Translations under genes and position numbers: made by a program
The notes under the pieces: generated by a model
Database searches by the model: none
What the model was told of the DNA's origin: nothing
Seen by the model: only the letters and a program-made list of their open reading frames with translations
Part shown: positions 1-5,964 of the stretch, one piece after another
How the letters are laid out: every line of letters begins with the position of its first letter
Position numbering within the stretch: the stretch's first letter is position 1
From: Deltaproteobacteria bacterium
GTDB lineage: Bacteria; Desulfobacterota; JADFXK01
Assembly: GCA_015233295.1 (NCBI GenBank)
Contig: JADFYC010000102.1
Span: 3,130-10,285 of the forward strand
Direction of reading: 5' to 3'
Length of the DNA stretch: 7,156 nt

Positions 1-745
1 GGAGTTGGCCACCACGTTGTCGGCTAACGGTTGTCGGATATCCACTATCGAACATCTCATGGCCGCATTCTTCGGCCTGGGGATAAACAACGCGATGGTG
101 GAGGTGGATTCGCCGGAAGTGCCGATTATGGACGGTAGCGCCGATCCTTTTGTTAATTTGTTGAAACAAGCCGGTATTCGGGTCCTGGATGAAATCAATA
201 AAGTCGTGGTTGTGACCGAACCTATCTGCGTCACCGACGGGGACAAAGTGATTCGCCTCGAACCTTCAGATGGTTTCAAAATCAGTTGCACTATCGATTT
301 TGAACACCCTCTCTTGTCTAACCAGTCTTTTTGCATGGATTTTTCCGACGAAGCTTTTATGAACGAGATCGGTCCGGCCAGGACCTTCGGATTTCTTAAA
401 GATGTGACTATGTTGCAGGCTAATGGGTTGGCTAAGGGCGCGTCTTTAGACAATGCCATCGCCATCGATGATGATTGTGTGCTGAATCCTGACGGACTCC
501 GTTATGAAAACGAGTTCGTCAGGCATAAGATATTGGATTGTATCGGTGACTTGTCTCTGCTTGGTTACCCGGTGATCGGACATTTTATCGCTCATAAATC
601 CGGACATGCTCTTCATCACCGACTGGTTACGCAACTTATGGCGCAGCCGTCGGCTTGGCGTTTAGCCGAGGCTACTGAATTTGCCGATATCTCCAGCCCC
701 GACTGGAATTTTTCGCCGTTAAGCGCCTTGCACGCGGCGGCTTGA
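1..745 (+). CDS. lpxC: LpxC, UDP-3-O-acyl-N-acetylglucosamine deacetylase (5' truncated)
   Basis: LpxC is the cytoplasmic zinc hydrolase that removes the acetyl group from UDP-3-O-acyl-GlcNAc, the first committed step of lipid A synthesis. The reading frame (codons from base 2) is open to the left edge, so the start and about 60 N-terminal residues lie outside the window. Numbering from the TTG at base 5, the STIEHLMAA motif gives catalytic Glu16 and zinc ligand His17. FVRHKILD supplies zinc ligands His174 and Asp178, and KSGHALH supplies the catalytic His201. The spacings (157 and 27 residues) are close to those of E. coli LpxC (159 and 27). PEVPIMDGSA and ARTFGF are further family signatures. 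The stop is TGA at 743-745. The C-terminal tail beyond about residue 212 is unremarkable. The gene converges on the transporter operon, to which it has no evident functional tie. It marks the organism as Gram-negative with lipid A. Identification is near certain. Confidence 0.97.
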   Translation, partial: ELATTLSANGCRISTIEHLMAAFFGLGINNAMVEVDSPEVPIMDGSADPFVNLLKQAGIRVLDEINKVVVVTEPICVTDGDKVIRLEPSDGFKISCTIDFEHPLLSNQSFCMDFSDEAFMNEIGPARTFGFLKDVTMLQANGLAKGASLDNAIAIDDDCVLNPDGLRYENEFVRHKILDCIGDLSLLGYPVIGHFIAHKSGHALHHRLVTQLMAQPSAWRLAEATEFADISSPDWNFSPLSALHAAA

Positions 746-802
746 TCACCTTCCAATTAAGAGACGGATCAGCCGGGAAATCTAACTATCATACAACGCA
801 AT

Positions 803-842
803 CATGCAACGAGCGGCTGTTTGCAGGTAACTTGTTGTGATG
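803..842 (+). other. Imperfect hairpin in the lpxC/livF convergent spacer
   Basis: CAACGAG (807-813) can pair with CTTGTTG (831-837) through one G-U pair. It is extended by CAT (803-805) with ATG (840-842) across a small internal loop, and an inner CTG/CAG pair (817-819, 824-826) closes the apex. No T-run follows on either strand, so it is not a textbook intrinsic terminator. It could protect the lpxC mRNA 3' end or be chance. Confidence 0.25.
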
Positions 843-867
843 CCTGACGTGATGTCCCTCCTATTTT

Positions 868-904
868 CGTTCTTTAGTCTGCCGGGGCTGTCAAGAACGC
901 TTTT
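868..904 (+). terminator. Weak candidate terminator between convergent lpxC and livF
   Basis: CGTTCTT (868-874) and AAGAACG (893-899) form a perfect 7-bp inverted repeat around an 18-base loop. On the plus strand it is followed by CTTTT (900-904), the right polarity for ending lpxC transcription. On the minus strand the stem is followed by AAAATAGG, with no T-run, so livF has no clear intrinsic terminator here. A second small inverted repeat, TTGTCA (903-908) with TGACAA (913-918), overlaps the livF stop. The long loop and short T-run keep confidence low. Confidence 0.3.
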
Positions 905-905
905 G

Positions 906-1634
906 TCAAGGCTGACAATTTGTCGGGATGGCATGGTCGGTCACGGCTAGGTAGCGCTTTTTAACCTCTTCATCTTTTTCTAATTCTTCAATCAGACCGT
1001 GGTATTTGATCTGACCGTTGTCGATAATGTAAGCCCGGTCGGAATGGGCTAGGGCGAATTTAACATTTTGCTCGGACAGCAACACCGTCATTCCTTCCTG
1101 CTTCATCACATCAATGAAATCACCCAGAGTCTTGACCACCAGTGGAGCCAGTCCTTCCGACGGTTCATCAAGCAGGATCAGATCGGGGTTGCCCATCAAG
1201 GCACGGGAGATGGTCAGCATCTGTTGCTCGCCTCCGCTCAAATCCCCCCCCGGTCGATTCGCCATTTCCTCAAGTTTAGGAAAAAACTTGTAGATCCGTT
1301 CATAAGTCCATTTAATGTGCTTGCCTTTGCGCCCCACATCCAGGTTGGCCTTGACCGTGAGGTCCGGAAAGATCCGCCGGTCCTCCGGGACAAAGCCTAT
1401 TCCCAACCGGGCAATCTTGTATGGCGGCCATTTGGTGATATCGCAATCTTTAAATGTAACCGAGCCGGTCTGAGACGGCGTAAGTCCCATGATGCTGCGC
1501 ATGGTGGTGGTTTTACCCGCCCCGTTTCGGCCCAGCAGGACCACTACTTCACCCTGGGCCACGTCAAGTGACACATCAAACAGGATGTGGCTCAACCCAT
1601 AATAAGTATTTATTTGATCGACCACCAGTCTCAT
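906..1634 (-). CDS. livF: LivF-type ABC transporter ATPase (HAAT family)
   Basis: This is one of the two cytoplasmic ATPases that power the liv-type importer. The 242 residues are close to the usual LivF length. In order: Walker A GRNGAGKTT at 35-43; the Q-loop region with the LivF-typical VPED-RR-IFP pattern at 82-90, where most LivF proteins have Gly in place of Asp; signature LSGGEQQ at 132-138; Walker B LILLDEP at 152-158 with catalytic Glu157; D-loop SEGLAP at 159-164; and SEQN at 187-190, where LivF proteins carry Gln rather than the switch His. The E-Q-N switch and the LSGGE signature separate it from LivG. A G8 run on the coding strand (1244-1251) encodes part of the Pro-Gly-Gly just before the signature. 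The ATG at 1632-1634 lies 21 nt after the livG stop with no strong Shine-Dalgarno, which suggests translational coupling. It is the last gene of the operon. Confidence 0.95.
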   Translation of the reverse strand: MRLVVDQINTYYGLSHILFDVSLDVAQGEVVVLLGRNGAGKTTTMRSIMGLTPSQTGSVTFKDCDITKWPPYKIARLGIGFVPEDRRIFPDLTVKANLDVGRKGKHIKWTYERIYKFFPKLEEMANRPGGDLSGGEQQMLTISRALMGNPDLILLDEPSEGLAPLVVKTLGDFIDVMKQEGMTVLLSEQNVKFALAHSDRAYIIDNGQIKYHGLIEELEKDEEVKKRYLAVTDHAIPTNCQP

Positions 1635-1655
1635 CGTCGGCGCCCGGAAGTAAGG

Positions 1656-2429
1656 TCAACAAGCTTCGTCCATCATAGGCTTTTCACCCAAATAGACTTC
1701 AATCACCTTAAGATTGTTTGAGATTTCCTTGGGTGTGCCTTCGGCCAACAGATTGCCGTAACACAACACTCGAATTTTCTGAGATATGCCGAAAACTATG
1801 TCCATGTCGTGCTCAATGAACACCATGGTTACTTTTAATCGCTCCCACAGGTCCTTGACCAAGGCCACGGTTTGCCACCTTTCATCAGGACTCATCCCGG
1901 CAGTCGGCTCATCGAGCAGCAGCAACCGCGGCTCCAGGGCCAGGGCCACGGCAATATCAAGCAGTTTTTGATTACCATGGGCCAGGGTTCCGCTCAAACG
2001 CTGAGCCATGGCAGTCAATCCGACACTGTCTAGGATTTCATAAGCCCGCTGGTGGATCTGGGTTAATTTCTTGTACGGGGTTCTAAAATTAAGGTTGCGT
2101 TCCTGCCGGGTGATGCAGGCGGACACCACATTTTCCAGCACCGTCATTTTTGGAAAAATATTCGTTCGTTGAAAGGCGCGAGCTAAACCCAATCTGACGG
2201 TTTTGAACGGTTGCAGACCCGCGATGTTTTGCCCGTTAAAAATTATTTTGCCCGAATCCGGAACATGGTAGCCGGTGATGAGGTTGAACAAGGTCGTCTT
2301 ACCTGCACCGTTAGGGCCGATAATGGCGCTCAATTCCCCTTCGGCGACGCGAAAACTTAAATTATCAATAACCAGCCGGCCGCTGAATGACTTAGACAGC
2401 TTTTCGACTCGGAGAATGTCCGCCGCCAT
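1656..2429 (-). CDS. livG: LivG-type ABC transporter ATPase (HAAT family)
   Basis: This is the second ATPase of the importer, predicted to pair with LivF beneath LivH/LivM. The 257 residues match the LivG length. Motifs: Walker A GPNGAGKTT at 38-46; Q-loop Gln87 in ARAFQRTNIFP; signature LAHGNQ at 149-154; Walker B LLLLDEP at 169-175 with Glu174; switch His207 in FIEHDMD; and a C-terminal VIEVYLGE that matches the LivG-specific tail. The signature is unusual: the usual LivG form is L-(S/A/P)-(H/Y)-G-Q-Q, and here the first Gln is Asn153. The ATG at 2427-2429 is preceded in frame by a TGA stop 6 nt upstream, so no earlier start is possible. Only a weak purine stretch (AGAAAGATGG) serves as ribosome site. 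The gene lies 52 nt after livM and 21 nt before livF. Confidence 0.95.
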   Translation of the reverse strand: MAADILRVEKLSKSFSGRLVIDNLSFRVAEGELSAIIGPNGAGKTTLFNLITGYHVPDSGKIIFNGQNIAGLQPFKTVRLGLARAFQRTNIFPKMTVLENVVSACITRQERNLNFRTPYKKLTQIHQRAYEILDSVGLTAMAQRLSGTLAHGNQKLLDIAVALALEPRLLLLDEPTAGMSPDERWQTVALVKDLWERLKVTMVFIEHDMDIVFGISQKIRVLCYGNLLAEGTPKEISNNLKVIEVYLGEKPMMDEAC

Positions 2430-2481
2430 GCAACATCACCATCTTTCTGAAGAATGACCGAACACGCCACCGGGAAGTTCT

Positions 2482-3480
2482 TCAACCATTTTTTTTCTTA
2501 ATTATTTTTTGAACCAACCCGATTAACCCACCCGGGGCGAACAAGACCATAACCAACAGGATCAGGCCCAGGATAATCGCCCAATACTCGACCAGTCCCT
2601 TATGCGCCTGCTGGAGAACGATTCTAAGGCACATCAAGAAAGCCGACCCCACGGTCGGACCCATGAGTGAATACATCCCACCTACCAAACTGGCCAGGAT
2701 AGGCTCGGCTGATCTGCTCCAGTGCAGGAACTCGGTTTGGGCAAAGCGGTTCAATTGGGCGAATAACCCGCCGGCCAGCCCGGCAAAAGCACCGGCGATG
2801 ATAAAATTGAGCCACTGATAAAATCTGACATTAACTCCGATGAATTTGGCCCGGTCCATATTTTCCCGGATAGTCCGGATGGTCAGGCCGAAGGAAGAAT
2901 TGACCAGCATTCGCATCAACCAGACACAAATCAAGAAAATAACCAGGCAGAACAGGTAAAAATTAGTCGGACTCAGGAAATCCGGCCGGGGCACGCCGTG
3001 GAGGCCGTCGTCTCCCCCCGTGAAGGTGTACCATTGAAAGGCAACCATATACAGGAGTTGGCTAAAGGCCAGAGTCAAGATAGAAAAATAGAGTCCGGTC
3101 AGCCGGACACAGAACCACCCAATGATGACGGCAGCCACCGCCGCCATCAACGGCGCCGCAGCCAGGGCTAACAAAAGGGGCGCGGCCGCTTTTTTCATCA
3201 GCAGAGCCACCGTATAGGCGCCCACCCCAAAAAACGCGGCGTGTCCGAAACTGACCATACCGCCAAAGCCCAGGATGAGGTTCAAACTCATGGCAAACAG
3301 GCTCATGATGATTATTTCAGTGGTCACCCAAATCCAGTACACCCCGGTCCGGCCCAAGTGGGCCAATACAAAGGGCAAAATAAAAAAGACAACGATCAGC
3401 AACGCAGTGGCCACCCGGTGACGGGTTTTGGTCTCCGGTTCATAAATGTTCGTTTCTGGATTTAGCTTTATATTTAACAT
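2482..3480 (-). CDS. livM: LivM-type ABC transporter permease (HAAT family)
   Basis: This inner-membrane permease forms the translocation channel together with LivH. The 332 residues are highly hydrophobic, with segments near 23-41, 47-70, 78-95, 99-121, 130-148, 173-192, 225-250, 270-296 and 307-329. Family signatures are SLNLILGFGGMVSFGHAAF (65-83), GLYFSILTLAF, TGGDDGLHGVPRP (154-166, a conserved LivM loop), the ATPase-coupling EAA-like loop around 198-217 (SFGLTIRTIRENMDRA), SLVGGMYSLMGPTVGSA (274-290) and FAPGGLIGL near the end. The tail is lysine-rich (KIIKKKNG) and encoded over an A8 run (2489-2496). The ATG at 3478-3480 is the only sensible start, because an in-frame TAG lies 30 nt upstream. 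The Shine-Dalgarno is weak (AAGAA). The gene is separated from livH by an unusually long 124-nt spacer. Confidence 0.95.
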   Translation of the reverse strand: MLNIKLNPETNIYEPETKTRHRVATALLIVVFFILPFVLAHLGRTGVYWIWVTTEIIIMSLFAMSLNLILGFGGMVSFGHAAFFGVGAYTVALLMKKAAAPLLLALAAAPLMAAVAAVIIGWFCVRLTGLYFSILTLAFSQLLYMVAFQWYTFTGGDDGLHGVPRPDFLSPTNFYLFCLVIFLICVWLMRMLVNSSFGLTIRTIRENMDRAKFIGVNVRFYQWLNFIIAGAFAGLAGGLFAQLNRFAQTEFLHWSRSAEPILASLVGGMYSLMGPTVGSAFLMCLRIVLQQAHKGLVEYWAIILGLILLVMVLFAPGGLIGLVQKIIKKKNG

Positions 3481-3604
3481 AATATTCTTGTTAAGATGGT
3501 CTGATGCCTAGTTCCGACATCATTGAGATCAAGGATAGTGCGGAAATAGACCAGGCGTTTTTTCTAGTTCTCTCTGCGTCCTCACCATTGGGCTTATCGG
3601 CCTC
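3481..3604 (-). other. livH-livM spacer with possible RNA structure
   Basis: This is 124 nt between two permease genes that normally abut. Two nested inverted repeats are visible: TGGTCT (3497-3502) with AGACCA (3548-3553), and TTCCG (3512-3516) with CGGAA (3541-3545). In the minus-strand mRNA they would fold just upstream of the livM start, which itself has only a weak ribosome site. Short reading frames of 19 and 10 codons start here, but nothing supports them as genes. The structure could tune livM translation; it may equally be chance. Confidence 0.25.
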
Positions 3605-4489
3605 TTACCGCTCCGGCTTGCCAAAAAATCCCCAGGGCCGCCAAATAAGCACCAGGGCCATGATCACGTAAGGAAACACCAGGGCCCACCGGCCCAACGG
3701 CAACTGAAAGAAAGTCACTCCCAACCCAATGATCAAAGAACCCAACAGGGCGCCGCCAATACTGCCCAGTCCTCCGATGACCACCACGGCAAAAGACTCG
3801 ATGATCTTTTCCATCCCAATGCCAAGGTCGATATTGGCCAGTGCGGCCATCAAAACCCCGCCGAGACCGGCCAGCCAACACCCAAGCATGAATGTTGAGG
3901 TCATGACCCAGGAGACGTTCACACCCAGCGCGCCCAGGGTATCCGGGAAAGTCACGGCGGCTCTAATCAGATTTCCCGCCCTGGTCCGATGCAGCAGCCA
4001 CCACAATCCCAGGGCGATGACCGGACCCATAAACATAATAAAGACATTATAGGTGGGTAAGGCCAGGCCGAATATATCCACCGAACCGGCCAGGATTTCA
4101 GGCCGGGGGACGTTGCGCGGGTTACCTCCCCAAACAATCCTGACCAGATCGTCTAAAATCAGCACCAAGGCGTAAGTCAGGAGCAGTTGCAGCAAGTGTT
4201 CTTGCCGATAGACCCGGCGAAACAAGCTGATTTCAAGGATGAAACCCAAGATGGCGATAGCCGGCGGGACGACCAAAAGCAGCAGGAGAAAATTGAAAAG
4301 AGATCCTCCGCTGACCAGGGAGCTTATAGAAAAAGCCAAAAAGGCCCCGATCATATATAGCGACCCGTGGGCGAAATTGATCACCCGCAGCACGCCGAAA
4401 ACCAGACTCAGGCCGGAGGCGATGATAAACAAGAGCATCCCCTGACTCAAGCCGTTTATAGTCATAAACACGAAGTATTCTATGCTCAT
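3605..4489 (-). CDS. livH: LivH-type ABC transporter permease (HAAT family)
   Basis: This inner-membrane permease partners LivM. The 294 residues are the typical LivH length, with about eight hydrophobic segments starting near residue 8. Signatures in order: GVLRVINFAHGSLYMIGAF (32-50), the hallmark of the family; LLTYALVLILDDLVRIVWG (103-121); the EAA-like coupling loop RTRAGNLIRAAVTFPDTLGA (168-187), which contacts an ATPase; SFAVVVIGGLGSIGGALLG (232-250); and a C-terminal RPWGFFGKPER where RPxGLFG is usual. The ATG at 4487-4489 is preceded by GAAGAAACCT, a poor ribosome site, and lies 81 nt after the binding-protein stop, beyond a strong hairpin. Expression is therefore probably lower than that of the binding protein. 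The family call is very secure; the substrate cannot be read from the permease. Confidence 0.95.
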   Translation of the reverse strand: MSIEYFVFMTINGLSQGMLLFIIASGLSLVFGVLRVINFAHGSLYMIGAFLAFSISSLVSGGSLFNFLLLLLVVPPAIAILGFILEISLFRRVYRQEHLLQLLLTYALVLILDDLVRIVWGGNPRNVPRPEILAGSVDIFGLALPTYNVFIMFMGPVIALGLWWLLHRTRAGNLIRAAVTFPDTLGALGVNVSWVMTSTFMLGCWLAGLGGVLMAALANIDLGIGMEKIIESFAVVVIGGLGSIGGALLGSLIIGLGVTFFQLPLGRWALVFPYVIMALVLIWRPWGFFGKPER

Positions 4490-4523
4490 AGGTTTCTTCA
4501 GAACATTGAAGAGTTTTCTAAGT

Positions 4524-4560
4524 GTCGCCGATCCTCGGGTATCAAGGGAGGATCGGCGAC
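4524..4560 (-). other. Perfect 13-bp stem-loop between binding-protein gene and livH
   Basis: GTCGCCGATCCTC (4524-4536) and GAGGATCGGCGAC (4548-4560) are perfectly complementary around an 11-nt loop (4537-4547). In the minus-strand mRNA the stem starts 10 nt after the binding-protein stop codon. No T-run follows (ACTTAGAAAA), so full rho-independent termination is not expected. The placement suits an mRNA-stabilising or partial-attenuation element that lets the periplasmic protein be made in excess over the permeases, as is well known in other binding-protein operons. The structure is certain; the role is inferred. Confidence 0.75.
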
Positions 4561-4570
4561 CGGATCAGGC

Positions 4571-5797
4571 CTATTTCTTGCCCGCCCTCAGTTTCTTCAC
4601 TTCATCCACGGACAGCATGACTTTTTCCGCCGGGATAGCCACCACGTCTTTCATGATCAGATGGTCTTTATACTTGGCGTCCTTGGTTGTCACGCCGACG
4701 TATATACCCACGTTGGCCATATGATCCTCGGGACGAATGAACAGGTCTCCGCGTAATGACTTAAATTTTAATCCATCTAAAACCTTAACCACTTTCTCGG
4801 AATCGGTGGTTCCGGCTTTCTTGACGGCTTCGGTTAAGGCGATCATCCCATCATAGGCCATAATCGCCCAATCGGCCGGATATTCTTTGTTTTTACCATA
4901 ATATTTTTGGACAAAGGCTTTCATTTCGGGGGTATTAACGGCATAGAAGGGGCATCGGGCATAACCGACCAGTCCTTCGGGCATGTCATTTCCTGTGGCC
5001 CGCAACAGATCTAAATCAAATAAACCGGAGAAGGTGGCCTTCTTGAATAGCCCATAAGGCTTGGCTTGCTTAATAAAAGTGCTTAAACCGCCACCCCAGA
5101 AACTACTGAAAACCGCCTCGGGATTCTTGGCCATTAATGTGGGGATGAAGGGCGAGTAATTAGTTTCGCCTAATTTGACCCAAACCGTCTCCACAATTTT
5201 GGCTTCGGGTTTGAGTTCAGCCATCTTCTTGACAAAAGCATTGTACTGGTCATGACCATAGGCATAATCAGGGCCGATATAGCCATAATTCTGAGCTTGA
5301 CGTCCGGCCAGAGCCACGGCCATGCCGCGGCCTTCGATTCCGGTATTAGGTACTACCTGAAACATAAACGGCTGGAAATCCGTGGTGGTCAACGCCTCGG
5401 CATTAGAAGTATGAAAATAAATAATTTTCTTATATTCCAAGGCGACCTTGGTTACCGCCAGGGCCACCGCACTGCTGGTCGGGCCAATTAGAAAATCACA
5501 TTTTTCACTCAAGATAAGTTCTCTGGCCATGTTGGCCCCGATGTCCGGTTTCAGTTGGGCATCCCGGACGACCAATTCCAATTTCTTGCCCAATATGCCT
5601 CCAGCGGCGTTGACTTCCTCGATAAACAGATCAATTCCCGCCTTTTGGGATTTAAAGAAAGTGGCCCCAATGCCGGAGACATCAGCGATGAAACCCAATT
5701 TGATGGTTTCCGCGGCGGCTTGATTCGCCACCAGGATAAAGCTTAGTAGGAGCAGAGAAAAAAGGACGGTCATCTTCATCTTTGACTTAGATTTCAT
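4571..5797 (-). CDS. Periplasmic solute-binding protein of the liv-type importer (type-1 PBP, Peripla_BP_6-like)
   Basis: This secreted receptor delivers a solute to LivH/LivM. Of its 408 residues, a lysine-rich start and hydrophobic core (10-24) form a signal peptide, with likely signal peptidase I cleavage after VANQAAA (Ala29/Glu30). There is no lipobox Cys, so it should be soluble in the periplasm. The mature protein starts ETIKLGFIADVSG and shows type-1 periplasmic-binding-fold landmarks: AGGILGKKLELVVRDAQ (65-81), IGPTSSAVALAV (104-115, a probable ligand carboxylate-binding loop), GPDYAYG (175-181) and FSSFWGGGLSTFIKQA (230-245). The GPDYAYG and FSSFWGGG motifs resemble a broad subgroup of unassigned ligand rather than E. 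coli LivJ/LivK, so leucine should not be assumed. The start is fixed by AGGAGG (5803-5808) five nt before the ATG. It is the first gene of the transporter operon, with its own promoter. The gene symbol livK would imply a ligand and is withheld. Confidence 0.93.
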   Translation of the reverse strand: MKSKSKMKMTVLFSLLLLSFILVANQAAAETIKLGFIADVSGIGATFFKSQKAGIDLFIEEVNAAGGILGKKLELVVRDAQLKPDIGANMARELILSEKCDFLIGPTSSAVALAVTKVALEYKKIIYFHTSNAEALTTTDFQPFMFQVVPNTGIEGRGMAVALAGRQAQNYGYIGPDYAYGHDQYNAFVKKMAELKPEAKIVETVWVKLGETNYSPFIPTLMAKNPEAVFSSFWGGGLSTFIKQAKPYGLFKKATFSGLFDLDLLRATGNDMPEGLVGYARCPFYAVNTPEMKAFVQKYYGKNKEYPADWAIMAYDGMIALTEAVKKAGTTDSEKVVKVLDGLKFKSLRGDLFIRPEDHMANVGIYVGVTTKDAKYKDHLIMKDVVAIPAEKVMLSVDEVKKLRAGKK

Positions 5798-5802
5798 TTT
5801 TT

Positions 5803-5808
5803 CCTCCT
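5803..5808 (-). promoter_or_regulatory. Strong Shine-Dalgarno of the binding-protein gene
   Basis: AGGAGG on the minus strand lies 5 nt upstream of the ATG at 5797-5795. It is the full consensus, in contrast to the weak sites before livH, livM, livG and livF, which fits excess synthesis of the binding protein. It also selects the first Met over the Met codons at residues 7 and 9. Confidence 0.85.
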
Positions 5809-5850
5809 AACTTGATGGTTTCTGGTTGAGAGCAATGATTAACATATAAC

Positions 5851-5879
5851 ATAATATATTGTGAACGGTCATATGTGAA
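5851..5879 (-). promoter_or_regulatory. Sigma70-like promoter of the transporter operon
   Basis: On the minus strand TTCACA (5879-5874, one mismatch to TTGACA) is followed after exactly 17 nt by TATTAT (5856-5851, one mismatch to TATAAT). The start point would fall near 5844, giving a leader of about 47 nt before the binding-protein ATG. The AT-rich flank (5842-5860) supports it. The -35 box lies inside the tandem 14-bp repeat, so a protein bound there would block RNA polymerase. Confidence 0.6.
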
Positions 5880-5887
5880 CGGTCATA
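5860..5887. repeat. Perfect tandem 14-bp repeat, probable operator
   Basis: TGTGAACGGTCATA occurs twice with no gap (5860-5873 and 5874-5887). Each copy contains an imperfect dyad, TGA-A-CG-G-TCA, with one mismatched pair. The 28-bp block covers the -35 box and the upstream part of the spacer of the promoter for the binding-protein operon. A 14-bp period puts the two copies about 1.3 helical turns apart. The position suggests a repressor operator; the cognate regulator is not in this window. Confidence 0.6.
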
Positions 5888-5910
5888 ATTGTCCTTTTTC
5901 GGTGTGCATG

Positions 5911-5964
5911 GTTGCTGGTTATATTCAATGAATAACCAACAACAAGCAACCAGTAACCAGCAAC
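5911..5964. repeat. GTTGCTGGTTA inverted repeat cluster at the 3' end of the dehydrogenase gene
   Basis: GTTGCTGGTTA (5911-5921) and its exact reverse complement TAACCAGCAAC (5954-5964) enclose 32 nt. That interior has further imperfect copies (AACCAAC, GCAACCAG) and an internal GGTTAT/ATAACC pairing (near 5917-5937). The right arm ends on the last base of the dehydrogenase stop codon. No T-run follows the stem on the minus strand, which continues CATGCACACC, so intrinsic termination is doubtful. It may be a dispersed short palindromic element or an mRNA 3'-end stabiliser. Confidence 0.5.

Noticed and set aside
1068..1571. Plus-strand open frame of 167 codons antisense to livF
   Set aside because: It lies wholly inside livF, whose Walker A, signature and Walker B motifs are intact. 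The antisense translation shows no recognisable domain.
3594..3881. Minus-strand 95-codon frame overlapping the end of livH
   Set aside because: It is an alternate frame of livH with Trp/Arg/Gly-rich composition typical of an out-of-frame translation.
4524..4560. Rho-independent terminator ending the binding-protein transcript
   Set aside because: The stem is strong, but neither strand has a T-run after it and four cognate transporter genes follow in the same direction, so full termination is unlikely.
4367..4756. Plus-strand open frame of 129 codons across the livH/binding-protein junction
   Set aside because: It runs antisense through two well-supported genes and the hairpin, with no coding signature of its own.
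5860..5887. CRP/FNR site suggested by TGTGA at 5860 and 5874
   Set aside because: CRP-type sites need TGTGA-N6-TCACA. Here each TGTGA is followed by a 4-nt gap and TCATA, and the pattern is better described as an exact 14-bp tandem repeat.
5895..5916. Sigma54 promoter suggested by GGTGTGCATGGTTGC on the plus strand
   Set aside because: The GG to GC spacing is 11 rather than 10, the flanking consensus is poor, and it would point towards the antisense strand of the dehydrogenase gene.
5911..5964. CRISPR-like array from repeated GTTGCTGG/CCAGCAAC words
   Set aside because: Copies are about 11 nt, inverted and irregularly spaced, with no uniform repeats or spacers and no cas genes.
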